A stretch of DNA of 6,801 nt from an uncultured Bacteroidales bacterium (lineage in GTDB: Bacteria; Bacteroidota; Bacteroidia; Bacteroidales; UBA932). Within the stretch, counting starts at the first letter, position 1, and each line of letters opens with the position of its first letter. Under the pieces are notes generated by a model. That model had not been told where the DNA came from, did not search any database, and worked only from the letters and a program-made list of their open reading frames with translations. Both the position numbers and the translations under genes were made by a program. Shown here in pieces: positions 1 to 6,801 of this stretch. Location: the NCBI GenBank assembly GCA_905236955.1, contig CAJOQW010000038.1, positions 1 to 6,801 on the forward strand, given 5' to 3'.

Positions 1-1079
1 ACATGGTTCCAGCGAAGGCCCCCGAGGACGTTGCCCCAGTGGATGTCGAAATCGTCGGAATGCGACCTGGTGTATTTGACGCCGGAGTATTCCCCGGTAT
101 CGGTGTCGTTTTCCTTGTAATAGAAGACGTCGCGTCCGTTGTAGAAGCTGGCATACAGGCGGTCGCGGTCGGAAATGCGCCATGTGAGCTTGGCGTTGGC
201 GTCGTAGAAATAATAGTTCGCCGGGGTTTCCGCGATCTTGTGGATGAGCGGGGTGAAAAGGAAGGAGTGCAGCACGCGTCCGCTCAGGCTGATGGCCAGC
301 TTGTCCTTGATTATGGGCCCTTCCAGATGTATCTTGTCGGTAAGGGCGCTTATGCCCACCGCCCCGTGGAATTCCTTGAGGTTGCCGTCGTTGGTGCGGA
401 CGTCTATGATGGAAGATATCCTGCCGCCGTAACGGGCGGGGAAGGATCCTTTGTAAAGGGTGACCTTCTTCACGGCTTCGGGCTGGAAGATGGAAAGGAT
501 GCCCATCAGGTGGTCGGCATTGTAGAGCGGAATGCCGTCCAGAAGGAGAAGGTTCTCCTCAGGACCGCCGCCGCGGACATATATTCCGCTGAACCCTTCG
601 GTGCCCGCCTGCACTCCCGGCATGAGTTGTATGGTCTTGAGCACGTCGTGCTCGCCGAACAGCACAGGGGTGTTCTTTATAAGGGTCATGGGCAGTTCGA
701 TGGCGCTCATCTTGGTGCTCTTTATGCCCGCCTCCTTCGACGCCACCACGGTGGCTTCCTCCAGGCGGTTGTCCGGCCGCAGGGCGATATTGATGACGGT
801 GTCGCGCACCAGGTCGATGTCGAGCCGGATGTCGGCATAGCCCACGTAGGAACATGTGAAGGCATGATGTCCCCTGGGCACGGTGAGGGTATAGAAACCA
901 TAGGCGTTCGTGACCGCCCCCGAAGGGCCTTCCACGACACCGGCCCCGATCAGGGTTTCGCCCGTGGAAAAATCTGTGATATAGCCGCTTACGGTAGCCC
1001 TCTGGCTGAAGGCCGGAAGGGATGTTGCAAGGGCCAGGAGCAGGAACAGGAGGCGGTATATGGAGCCTTTATCGCACAT
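1..1079 (-). CDS. TonB-dependent outer-membrane receptor with carboxypeptidase-like regulatory domain (C-terminus beyond left edge)
   Basis: The reading frame stays open for 359 codons from ATG at 1079 to the window edge, so only the N-terminal part is present; the rest of the barrel is missing. Residues 1-25 form a signal peptide (basic start, then LLFLLLALA, likely cut after AFS before Gln26). Residues about 28-105 resemble a CarboxypepD_reg-like beta-sandwich (VSGYITD, GAVTNAYGFYTLTVP, CSYVGY), typical of Bacteroidota receptors. Residues about 120-230 are the TonB plug, with LKTIQLMPGV, IYVRGGGPEENLLLLDG and ARYGGRISSIIDV. First barrel strands follow. From family knowledge it imports a ligand across the outer membrane using TonB-ExbBD energy; the ligand is unknown, and I see no SusC-type hallmark or SusD partner. 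The ATG overlaps the end of the lipoprotein gene by 11 bp; an in-frame TGA at 1088-1086 rules out a longer start. No Shine-Dalgarno is visible, so coupling to the upstream gene is likely. Very sure of the family. Confidence 0.93.
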   Translation of the reverse strand, partial: MCDKGSIYRLLFLLLALATSLPAFSQRATVSGYITDFSTGETLIGAGVVEGPSGAVTNAYGFYTLTVPRGHHAFTCSYVGYADIRLDIDLVRDTVINIALRPDNRLEEATVVASKEAGIKSTKMSAIELPMTLIKNTPVLFGEHDVLKTIQLMPGVQAGTEGFSGIYVRGGGPEENLLLLDGIPLYNADHLMGILSIFQPEAVKKVTLYKGSFPARYGGRISSIIDVRTNDGNLKEFHGAVGISALTDKIHLEGPIIKDKLAISLSGRVLHSFLFTPLIHKIAETPANYYFYDANAKLTWRISDRDRLYASFYNGRDVFYYKENDTDTGEYSGVKYTRSHSDDFDIHWGNVLGGLRWNH

Positions 1080-2019
1080 CGGGCATCAAGCTGTGCAGCC
1101 GTTCGAAGGGAATGTCCTTGCCCAGGACATGTTTCGATGAATCCAACAGATACAGCGAGGGTATGGCCCTGACGTTGTAAAGGACATCCTCGCGTATGAT
1201 ATGCCTGAAATCATATCCGTTATACCACTCCTCAGGATAGGTGGAGACATATTGCCTCCAGGCGTCGAGTTCGTCGTCGATATAGATGTTCACGACGGCC
1301 ATGGTCCCTTTCGCGACAACGTCCCCGTAGCCTGCGCTTATCCTTTCCGCTATCTCGCGGCATGCCTGGCAGCCGGGATTGGAGAAGAACAGGAGGGTGT
1401 ATGGGGCCTTGACCGAATGCAGGCTGAAAGTGGAGCCGTCGGCGCGGCGCGCCGAGAAGTCGGGGGCGACGCTGCCCCTGGGGCAGATGCCGCACATCAT
1501 GGCTTCGTAACGGTAGGCTGGACGCATGTCCCCGCGGGTTAACGGACTCTCCGCAAGCCCCTGTACGAAAGGAAGATACAGGTCTTCGTCACGCAGCGGG
1601 GAGTTGGGGTCGTATAGATAGGAGGCGACTATCTGGGTGATGGCGGTATAGAACTGCGACGAAGTGTCGCGCCGCTGCACTTCGGAGATGCCTTCGAAGA
1701 ATCTTTCCATGTCCTTCCGGGCCTTGGGGAGGGACTCCCTTCCCAGAAGGGCTATGTAATTGGAAAGAGCCTGCTCCAGCTCGCCCCGGCGGACGCCCAG
1801 GACGCACAGGCTGTCGGTGGGGCCGGCACCTTCGAGATAAGCGTCCCAATAGTGGGTGCCGGCGTAGTCGAGCCTGTCGGAATCTTCGGCATAGGCTTCC
1901 GGAATGGCGACCTTGGGGAAAGCACGGGGCCCGGCCGGCTGCTCGGGGGCCTTTTTCTTCGGACCGCCGCACCCGATCACCATCAAGGCCGCAAGGAATA
2001 TGCTAACTGTTCTTCGCAC
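1069..2019 (-). CDS. Thioredoxin-like lipoprotein, DUF5106/redoxin type
   Basis: This 316-residue protein starts with GTG at 2019: the next in-frame codons upstream are TCG and then a TAA stop (2025-2023), and later starts would lose the signal peptide. Residues 1-16 are a lipoprotein signal ending in the lipobox VIGC, with Cys17 as the predicted lipidated residue. The following GGPKKK is basic, not the acidic export signal of surface-exposed Bacteroidota lipoproteins, so the protein probably faces the periplasm. Residues about 35-175 are a helical region of the kind found in DUF5106 proteins. Residues about 183-316 are a thioredoxin fold: VAPDFSARRADGSTFSL, then LLFFSNPGCQAC with the redox pair C217/C220, and the cis-Pro loop RAIPSLYLLD (Pro287). 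A second pair, C176-G-I-C179, sits just before the fold. The likely role is thiol-disulfide exchange or reduction of periplasmic partners; the substrate is unknown. It overlaps the transporter gene by 17 bp and the TonB receptor gene by 11 bp. Confidence 0.9.
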   Translation of the reverse strand: MRRTVSIFLAALMVIGCGGPKKKAPEQPAGPRAFPKVAIPEAYAEDSDRLDYAGTHYWDAYLEGAGPTDSLCVLGVRRGELEQALSNYIALLGRESLPKARKDMERFFEGISEVQRRDTSSQFYTAITQIVASYLYDPNSPLRDEDLYLPFVQGLAESPLTRGDMRPAYRYEAMMCGICPRGSVAPDFSARRADGSTFSLHSVKAPYTLLFFSNPGCQACREIAERISAGYGDVVAKGTMAVVNIYIDDELDAWRQYVSTYPEEWYNGYDFRHIIREDVLYNVRAIPSLYLLDSSKHVLGKDIPFERLHSLMPDVR

Positions 2020-3742
2020 CGATTACGCTTTGTGAAATGTTGATGATGAAGTCACCCATCTTCTCGAAGGCATTGACGAGGTCCATGTAGAAGGCTCCCG
2101 TCTCGTAAGGGTAACTGCTCTTTTCTATGTTCGAAAGATGCTCTTCGCGGAGGATGTCGCGATAGCCGTTTATCTTTTCTTCCGCCTGTTCGGCGTTGGT
2201 GATGTCCTGGAGCTGCACGAGCGGCGTGTCGAGGTTGTAGTGCATGGCGTCGAAGGCGTCGTCGAGCAGGTCGCACATCTTGATGAGCTTCTGCTTCATG
2301 TCGGGCGAGAACTGCTTCTCGTGGGCCCAGGCGCGGGCTATGATCTTGCCCACCGTCTCGCCGCTGTCGCCCAGGGACTCCATCTCGCCGATGATGCGGT
2401 AGAATTCCTTGACGCGTATGGTGGCCTCGTGGCTCATCTCGTTCTTGGTTGCCTCGTTCAGGTAATTGGCTATTTCCTTCTCGAAGCGGTCGGTTATCTC
2501 TTCGTATTTGATGAGTTCGTCGTCGAAGGTCTGGAACTCGTTCTGGCTCGAGGCGTTGATGGCGCCGCGTATGAATCCCATCAGGCGGTGGCAGATGTCG
2601 CCGAAGCGCACAAGCTCCATCTTGACGGAGTTGAGGGCCAGGTCGCCGGTGCCGATGATGCCGCTGTTGATGTATTTGAGGCGGAATTTTTCGTCTTCCT
2701 CCTTGTGGCTGGGCACCATCCAGGTCACTATCTTCTCGATGACGGGGATGAACCAGACGAGGATGCAGGTGTTGATGATGTTGAAAAGGGTGTGGAGCGT
2801 GGCGACGCTGTAAGGGAGGGAGGCCACGAGCGCGGCCTTCACTTCGGCCGGAGCGGCCGCGAAGTCGGTGGTGGCGGGATTCGGGAAGCCGAAGAGTTCC
2901 ACTATGTTGCCCAGGAGCCCGAGGAAGGGGTGGAAGAGGCAGGTGACCCAGAATACACCGAACAGGTTGAACAGCAGGTGCGCCCTGGCCGTCCTCTTGG
3001 CCGAGACGTTGGCCACGGACGCGGCCAGGTTGGAGGTGATGGTGGTACCGATGTTCTCGCCGAGCACCATCGCCGCCGCCATCGTGAAGGGGATGTAGCC
3101 GTTGGCGACGAGCACCATGGTGATGGCCATCGTGGCGGCTGAAGACTGGAGCATGAGGGTCATGCAGGCGCCGGCCACCATGAACAGCAGGATGCTGCCG
3201 AAGCCCCACCCGGTAAGGCTGCCCAGGAACCGGCGGACCGGTTCGTTGTCGAGAAGGACGGTGGATGTCTCGCGCAAGGTGGCAAGGCCCAGGAAGAGGA
3301 GGGCGAAGCCCATTATGAACTCACCCATGTTGTTCTGCTTCTTGCCTTTGGACGCCACGAGCAGATAGCCCAGGAACATGAGCGGGATGGCTATGGTTCC
3401 GAAGCTGAAGGAGCCTCCGCCGAAGCTGAGGGCGAAGATCCAGGCGGTGACGGTGGTGCCTATGTTGGCACCCATGATGACGGCGATCGCGGTGCCGAGG
3501 CTCAGGAGGCCGGCGTTCACGAAGCTCACCAGCATGAGGGTCGTGGCCGTTGACGACTGCACCAGCGCGGTGACGGTTATGCCGGTGAGGATGCACTTGA
3601 AGGTGTTGGACGTCATCTTGGCCATGAAGGAACGCAGGCGGTTCCCGGCCATCTTCTGAAGACCTCCGCTCATCAGGGACATGCCGTAAAGGAACATTCC
3701 GAGCGAGCCGAGCAGCGTCAAGATTCGAAGTAAAAGGCTCAT
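2003..3742 (-). CDS. Na+/phosphate cotransporter family protein (NptA/PNaS type) with C-terminal PhoU-like domain
   Basis: This 579-residue inner-membrane protein is full length for bacterial Na/Pi cotransporters carrying a PhoU tail. The membrane part (about 1-340) shows the inverted repeat of the family: VQSSTATT at 61-68 pairs with LQSSAATM at 198-205, and GANIGTT at 91-97 pairs with GENIGTT at 228-234. These QSS and G-x-NIGTT elements line the substrate and sodium site in the family. Residues about 365-575 are a helical PhoU-like domain (ELVRFGDICHRLMGF, EITDRFEKEIANYLNE, AFEKMGDFIINISQ). From family knowledge it moves phosphate with sodium; direction cannot be read from sequence, and some PhoU-tailed members act mainly in export. 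The ATG at 3742 gives a hydrophobic first helix (LLLRILTLLGSLGMFLYG). It is the first gene of the minus-strand cassette, transcribed away from the large protease-propeller-barrel gene across 50 bp. Its 3' end holds the start of the lipoprotein gene. No defect seen. Confidence 0.96.
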   Translation of the reverse strand: MSLLLRILTLLGSLGMFLYGMSLMSGGLQKMAGNRLRSFMAKMTSNTFKCILTGITVTALVQSSTATTLMLVSFVNAGLLSLGTAIAVIMGANIGTTVTAWIFALSFGGGSFSFGTIAIPLMFLGYLLVASKGKKQNNMGEFIMGFALLFLGLATLRETSTVLLDNEPVRRFLGSLTGWGFGSILLFMVAGACMTLMLQSSAATMAITMVLVANGYIPFTMAAAMVLGENIGTTITSNLAASVANVSAKRTARAHLLFNLFGVFWVTCLFHPFLGLLGNIVELFGFPNPATTDFAAAPAEVKAALVASLPYSVATLHTLFNIINTCILVWFIPVIEKIVTWMVPSHKEEDEKFRLKYINSGIIGTGDLALNSVKMELVRFGDICHRLMGFIRGAINASSQNEFQTFDDELIKYEEITDRFEKEIANYLNEATKNEMSHEATIRVKEFYRIIGEMESLGDSGETVGKIIARAWAHEKQFSPDMKQKLIKMCDLLDDAFDAMHYNLDTPLVQLQDITNAEQAEEKINGYRDILREEHLSNIEKSSYPYETGAFYMDLVNAFEKMGDFIINISQSVIGAKNS

Positions 3743-3792
3743 TGGGTCGTTTATTCTCGAAAAATCCGTTAAATTTACAAAAATTCTCGTTT
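3743..3792. promoter_or_regulatory. Divergent intergenic region with palindromic -7-like element
   Basis: This 50-bp gap separates two divergent starts (ATG at 3742 on minus, ATG at 3793 on plus) and is much richer in A and T than its surroundings. The octamer TAAATTTA at 3770-3777 is a perfect palindrome and matches seven of eight positions of the Bacteroidota -7 consensus TAnnTTTG when read on either strand. On the plus strand it ends 15 bp before the ATG, implying a very short leader; on the minus strand it lies about 27 bp before the ATG. No convincing -33 TTTG box is present at the usual spacing on either strand; the nearest are degenerate TTTA or TTTT. There is no Shine-Dalgarno sequence before either start, as is common in this phylum. 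That promoters lie here is likely from gene layout; their exact position is inference. Confidence 0.4.
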
Positions 3793-6705
3793 ATGCATAA
3801 AAGTCCGGCGTTAATTCTGGTCCTCCTGCTTGCCTGTACGGGGGTCCGCGCACAGTTCAACACCCTGGGTTCCGACCCGGCAGGCGTGGAATGGGCCACG
3901 ATGTGGACGCCGACATACAAACTCATCTACCCCGCCGGAATGGATTCCCTGGCTGGTGCGTTCGCCTTGTCCCTGGAGAAGTTCAGGCCGGTCCTCAAGG
4001 CCACGTCGGGCTATGCGCCAAACGAGATGTTCGAAACGTCGATGCCTGTCATCATCCATCCATATACTTCCTACAACAACGGCATGGTGTCTTGGGCGCC
4101 CAGGAGGATGACCCTGCTTGCGGTGCCCGACGCATACGATCCCGAGAGCACCCAGTGGGTGGATTATCTGTCGGTGCATGAAGGCCGCCACGTGTCGCAG
4201 ATGCAGTTCGTAAGGGGCGACGCCACCTTCAAGACCCTGGGCAAGGTCGTGGGGGAACTCTGGGCCGGGGCCGCAGCGGCGCTTTATCCGGGAACGGCTT
4301 TCTTCGAAGGGGACGCCGTGGTGGCCGAAACCGCATTGACCCCTGCGGGAAGGGGCCGCAGCTCCGACTTCCTGGAGTATTACCGTGTGTCTTTCGCCGA
4401 CATGGAGTACCGCAACTACTGGCGGTGGCGCTATTCCTCCATAAAGGACTATACTCCCGACTACTACCGTGCCGGGTATATGCTCATAGCCGGTATGCGC
4501 ACGAGTTTCGACAGGCCCGATTTCGTGCCGTATTATTACGGGCGCATCTTCCGCAGCGCGCATTATCCCTTCAAGAACCTGCAGAAAAGCGTGAAGGAGT
4601 TGTCGGGGATGGAGTTCGACGATGCCTTCAGGAAGATAGAGGACGACTTCGCCGCCGAATGGGCGGCAAACGATGCGCTCCGGGCCCCGTTCATGTCGGC
4701 GCACAGGCTCACCCCTTCGCCGCGGCGATATGAAAAACTGTCCTCGCTGGTTTTTGCCGGGGACTCCCTGCTCGCCTTGAGGAACGGGCTTGAAAAAACG
4801 GACGAACTGGTGCTCGTGGGCACCGACGGCCGGCAGAAGAGGCTCTTTTCCTTTTCGCAGATTACCTCCAGGCTGGCCAGGAGCCCGCTTTCGGGCCGTA
4901 TCTACTGGACGGAATACAAGCAGGACCCGCGCTGGCCCCTGCGTTCCTACTCCGAACTCCGCTACCTCGACCCGAGGGGGAAGAAGGTTTCCCTCTCGAA
5001 GAAAGTCCGGTATTACAATCCGTCCCCCAGCCCCGCCGATTCACTGGTGGCGGTGACCGTCTATAACGAAAGCAGTACCAGCGCCGTGGCCCTGATCGAC
5101 GAAACCTGGGGTTTCGAAACGGAGCGGTGGGAGGCTCCTTCGGAACTTCAGGTGGTGGAAACCGCCTGGACCGACGACGAACTGTACGCCTCGGCCATTT
5201 CCGAGGAGGGTTTCGGCATATACCGCGTCGATGACTGGTACTGCATCCTGAAGCCCTGCCAGGCCAAGATAAACCGCATGTTCGGCCAGGACGGGCGAAT
5301 ATGGTTCACTTCCGACCGTGACGGCACGTCGGAACTCTATTCCCTCACCACGGAAGGCGAGCTCTGGAAAGAAACCTCGCTCCGTTTCGGCGGCAACGAC
5401 TGGGCTTTCCACGGCGACAGCCTGTATTTCACGGCACCTTCCCTGGACGCCAGGGGCATATATGCGGTAGCCGTGGATTCCCTTCTTGGGGAAGAAGGTC
5501 TGCTGGAACCCTATCCACATCCCATCGCCGACAAATTATCCTCACAGGAGCCGGAACAACCTTCGGATAATCCGTCTTTCATACTCAGCGACCCTCAACC
5601 CTATTCAAAGCTCGCGAATCTCTTCAAGCTGCATTCATGGGCTCCGTTATACATAGAATACGACGCCGTGTCGGGCATAAGCTACGAGACCACCTCTACC
5701 CCGTCTTTCCTCGGAGCCACAGGCTGGTTCCAGAACGACCTGGAGAATTTCTACGGTTCGGCCGGATTGTCGCTGGAACCCCAGTGGACGTCTTCCGCCA
5801 TACGTGACAGCGTACTGACCCTGAGACCGGCATTCCACGCCCAGTTCGTATATGACGGATGGTATCCCGTGATAGAGTTCCGGGCCGACGTGAACAGGAG
5901 GGAAGCATGGAGCCAGTCTTTCTCGCTGAATCCCAACGGCAAAAGCTACAGTCCACACAAGGACAAGCTCTCGAAGCCGCAGGTGCTGCTTTCCCTCAAC
6001 GCCTACATTCCATGGATCCTTTCTTCGGGCGGATGGAGCAGGGGGCTGATCCCGGAGGCCAGGATAACCTGGGGGAACGATTCCTTCCAGACCCTCACCC
6101 GCGAAGCGGCATCAAAATTTGAGGAAGTTCCCCCGTCGCCAAGTTACGATGCCCTGGTCACCCGTATCGGCATCAGGGGATACACCATGCTCCAGAAGGC
6201 ACCCGCCGGCATCTTCCCCCGCTGGGGAATCGGGGCGGAACTGTCGATGGTGGACATGCCGCTCATAAGGCAGACCTACGGGGGCACCGTTTATGGAATG
6301 GTTTACGGTTATCTTCCGGGTCTGCTCCCGACCCACGGGCTGAAACTGTCGGCGACGGCCAGCCAGGGATTCGGCAGTGTCTGGTCGAAGGGTTCGGGCA
6401 TCAAGTGGAGCGCGGAATACGCCATGCCTTTCGCCCCGGTCGACTGGACCTTCCTCTGTCCGGCCTTCTATATCAGGAACTTCGAGTTCCGGGCCTATGC
6501 CTCATACGACTACGAAGTCACCGAAGCGATATCTACGGGAATTTCCAGTTCAATGAACGAGAGGCTTGTGGGAGCGTCCCTTTCCGCCTGCCTGGGCAAT
6601 TTCCTGTGGGTTCCTTTCGACACAAGGGTGGGTGTCAAGTACATGTACAACATACTCGTACCGTCGATGTCGGCCGTTTCGGCCATATTCTCAGTGGATA
6701 TCTAG
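3793..6705 (+). CDS. Exported 970-residue protein: HEGRH metallopeptidase-like domain, TolB-like propeller and outer-membrane beta-barrel
   Basis: I chose ATG at 3793 (MHKSPALILV) because it begins a clean signal peptide; a TTG at 3742 would add 17 unlikely residues. Cleavage is likely after VRA before Gln21; LLLAC at 11-15 is a weak lipobox, so lipidation is not excluded. Residues about 35-300 resemble a gluzincin (peptidase MA) domain: LSVHEGRHVSQMQ places HExxH at 129-133, and AFFEGDAV offers Glu172 as a third zinc ligand 38 residues later. Residues about 316-565 contain six blade-like units with PD40/TolB character, for example SGRIYWTEYKQDPRW and GRIWFTSDRDGTSELYSL. A Pro-rich linker (about 570-600) leads to a beta-strand-rich region (about 605-970) with LFKLHSWAPLYIEYD and alternating aromatic strands, as in Bacteroidota surface-antigen-like barrels. 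The last residues are FSVDI, lacking a final aromatic. Function and substrate are unknown; proteolysis at or through the outer membrane is inference. Divergent from the phosphate transporter gene. Confidence 0.93.
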   Translation: MHKSPALILVLLLACTGVRAQFNTLGSDPAGVEWATMWTPTYKLIYPAGMDSLAGAFALSLEKFRPVLKATSGYAPNEMFETSMPVIIHPYTSYNNGMVSWAPRRMTLLAVPDAYDPESTQWVDYLSVHEGRHVSQMQFVRGDATFKTLGKVVGELWAGAAAALYPGTAFFEGDAVVAETALTPAGRGRSSDFLEYYRVSFADMEYRNYWRWRYSSIKDYTPDYYRAGYMLIAGMRTSFDRPDFVPYYYGRIFRSAHYPFKNLQKSVKELSGMEFDDAFRKIEDDFAAEWAANDALRAPFMSAHRLTPSPRRYEKLSSLVFAGDSLLALRNGLEKTDELVLVGTDGRQKRLFSFSQITSRLARSPLSGRIYWTEYKQDPRWPLRSYSELRYLDPRGKKVSLSKKVRYYNPSPSPADSLVAVTVYNESSTSAVALIDETWGFETERWEAPSELQVVETAWTDDELYASAISEEGFGIYRVDDWYCILKPCQAKINRMFGQDGRIWFTSDRDGTSELYSLTTEGELWKETSLRFGGNDWAFHGDSLYFTAPSLDARGIYAVAVDSLLGEEGLLEPYPHPIADKLSSQEPEQPSDNPSFILSDPQPYSKLANLFKLHSWAPLYIEYDAVSGISYETTSTPSFLGATGWFQNDLENFYGSAGLSLEPQWTSSAIRDSVLTLRPAFHAQFVYDGWYPVIEFRADVNRREAWSQSFSLNPNGKSYSPHKDKLSKPQVLLSLNAYIPWILSSGGWSRGLIPEARITWGNDSFQTLTREAASKFEEVPPSPSYDALVTRIGIRGYTMLQKAPAGIFPRWGIGAELSMVDMPLIRQTYGGTVYGMVYGYLPGLLPTHGLKLSATASQGFGSVWSKGSGIKWSAEYAMPFAPVDWTFLCPAFYIRNFEFRAYASYDYEVTEAISTGISSSMNERLVGASLSACLGNFLWVPFDTRVGVKYMYNILVPSMSAVSAIFSVDI
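6702..6705. other. CTAG palindrome giving the stop codon of both convergent genes
   Basis: The plus-strand gene ends with TAG at 6703-6705, and the minus-strand frame ends with TAG at 6704-6702. The two stops overlap by two bases and are the two strands of one CTAG. No room is left for a terminator between the genes, so each transcript must run into the other coding region. The plus-strand stop is certain; the minus-strand one depends on the partial gene being real. Confidence 0.6.
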
Positions 6706-6801
6706 GCCAGCCGGTCCAGATTGCAGAGGAGGAGGTTCCCTTCGGAATCGCGCAGGTGCATGCCGTTCCCGAGACAGTGCTTCCAGTACTTGCAGCCGGC
6801 G
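6702..6801 (-). CDS. C-terminal 32 codons of a convergent gene, possibly a radical-SAM SPASM-type protein
   Basis: The minus strand is open from the right edge to a TAG at 6704-6702 and encodes a tail that reads like real protein: it starts AGCKYWKHCLGNGMHLRD and ends LLLCNLDRLA. The codons use the same GC-rich third positions as the neighbouring genes. The pattern C-x5-C followed by GNG and a later single Cys loosely resembles the last iron-sulfur ligands of SPASM or twitch domains in radical-SAM enzymes (C-x2-C-x5-C-x3-C then C), with Gly where the fourth Cys would stand. Only the end of the protein is in view, so this assignment is tentative; another Cys-rich metal-binding protein is possible. 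It converges on the large plus-strand gene and shares the stop palindrome with it. Confidence 0.6.
   Translation of the reverse strand, partial: AGCKYWKHCLGNGMHLRDSEGNLLLCNLDRLA

Noticed and set aside
3..1172. 389-codon plus-strand open frame opposite the TonB receptor
   Set aside because: The minus strand here encodes an unmistakable receptor (signal peptide, regulatory domain, plug). The plus frame has no recognisable domain and also runs across a gene junction; it reflects GC-rich codon bias.
2138..3142. 334-codon plus-strand open frame opposite the phosphate transporter
   Set aside because: Its composition is low-complexity (runs rich in V, G, E, H) and it lies fully antisense to a conserved membrane protein with intact family motifs.
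2052..3209. 385-codon minus-strand frame overlapping the transporter in another frame
   Set aside because: It is rich in His, Arg, Pro and Gly, as expected of a shifted reading of GC-rich DNA, while the true frame carries conserved transporter motifs.
3742..3792. N-terminal extension of the large plus-strand protein from TTG at 3742
   Set aside because: The extra 17 residues would precede a clean signal peptide and occupy the divergent promoter region; ATG at 3793 is the better start.
3811..4704. 297-codon minus-strand open frame within the large plus-strand gene
   Set aside because: It is antisense to the region coding the HEGRH domain and is rich in His, Arg and Gly with no signal peptide or motif; a shadow frame.
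6706..6801. Rho-independent terminator after the large gene
   Set aside because: No hairpin followed by a T run is visible on either strand, and the stretch appears to code for the convergent gene.

Overview
The window looks like a piece of a GC-rich Bacteroidota chromosome, most likely Bacteroidales. The evidence is a TonB-dependent receptor that carries an N-terminal carboxypeptidase-D-like regulatory domain, a thioredoxin-fold lipoprotein of the DUF5106 type, start codons without Shine-Dalgarno sequences, and AT-rich promoter-like DNA in an otherwise GC-rich sequence. Genus cannot be fixed from the sequence alone. Coding density is almost complete: the only non-coding stretch is 50 bp.

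Left half (1-3742, all minus strand, read from right to left): three genes form a tightly overlapping cassette. First comes a Na+/phosphate cotransporter with a C-terminal PhoU-like domain (3742 to 2003). Next is a GTG-started thioredoxin-like lipoprotein (2019 to 1069), whose start lies 17 bp inside the transporter gene. Last is a TonB-dependent outer-membrane receptor (1079 to the left edge, incomplete), whose start lies 11 bp inside the lipoprotein gene. In both overlaps an in-frame stop lies just upstream of the start, so these starts are well fixed. The cassette is probably one translationally coupled operon placing proteins in the inner membrane, in the periplasm on a lipid anchor, and in the outer membrane. 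Whether they serve one pathway is inference.

Centre (3743-3792): a short AT-rich divergent promoter region containing the 8-bp palindrome TAAATTTA, which resembles a Bacteroidota -7 element read from either strand.

Right half (3793-6705, plus strand): one 970-residue exported protein. It joins an HEGRH metallopeptidase-like domain, a propeller region in which I can pick out about six blades, and a C-terminal region that looks like an outer-membrane beta-barrel. It is the most interesting object in the window. Its TAG stop sits in a CTAG palindrome whose other strand supplies the TAG stop of a convergent gene, of which only the last 32 codons are present. That tail has a Cys pattern loosely like the end of radical-SAM SPASM domains.

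I saw no RNA gene, CRISPR array, insertion sequence, long repeat or attachment site.
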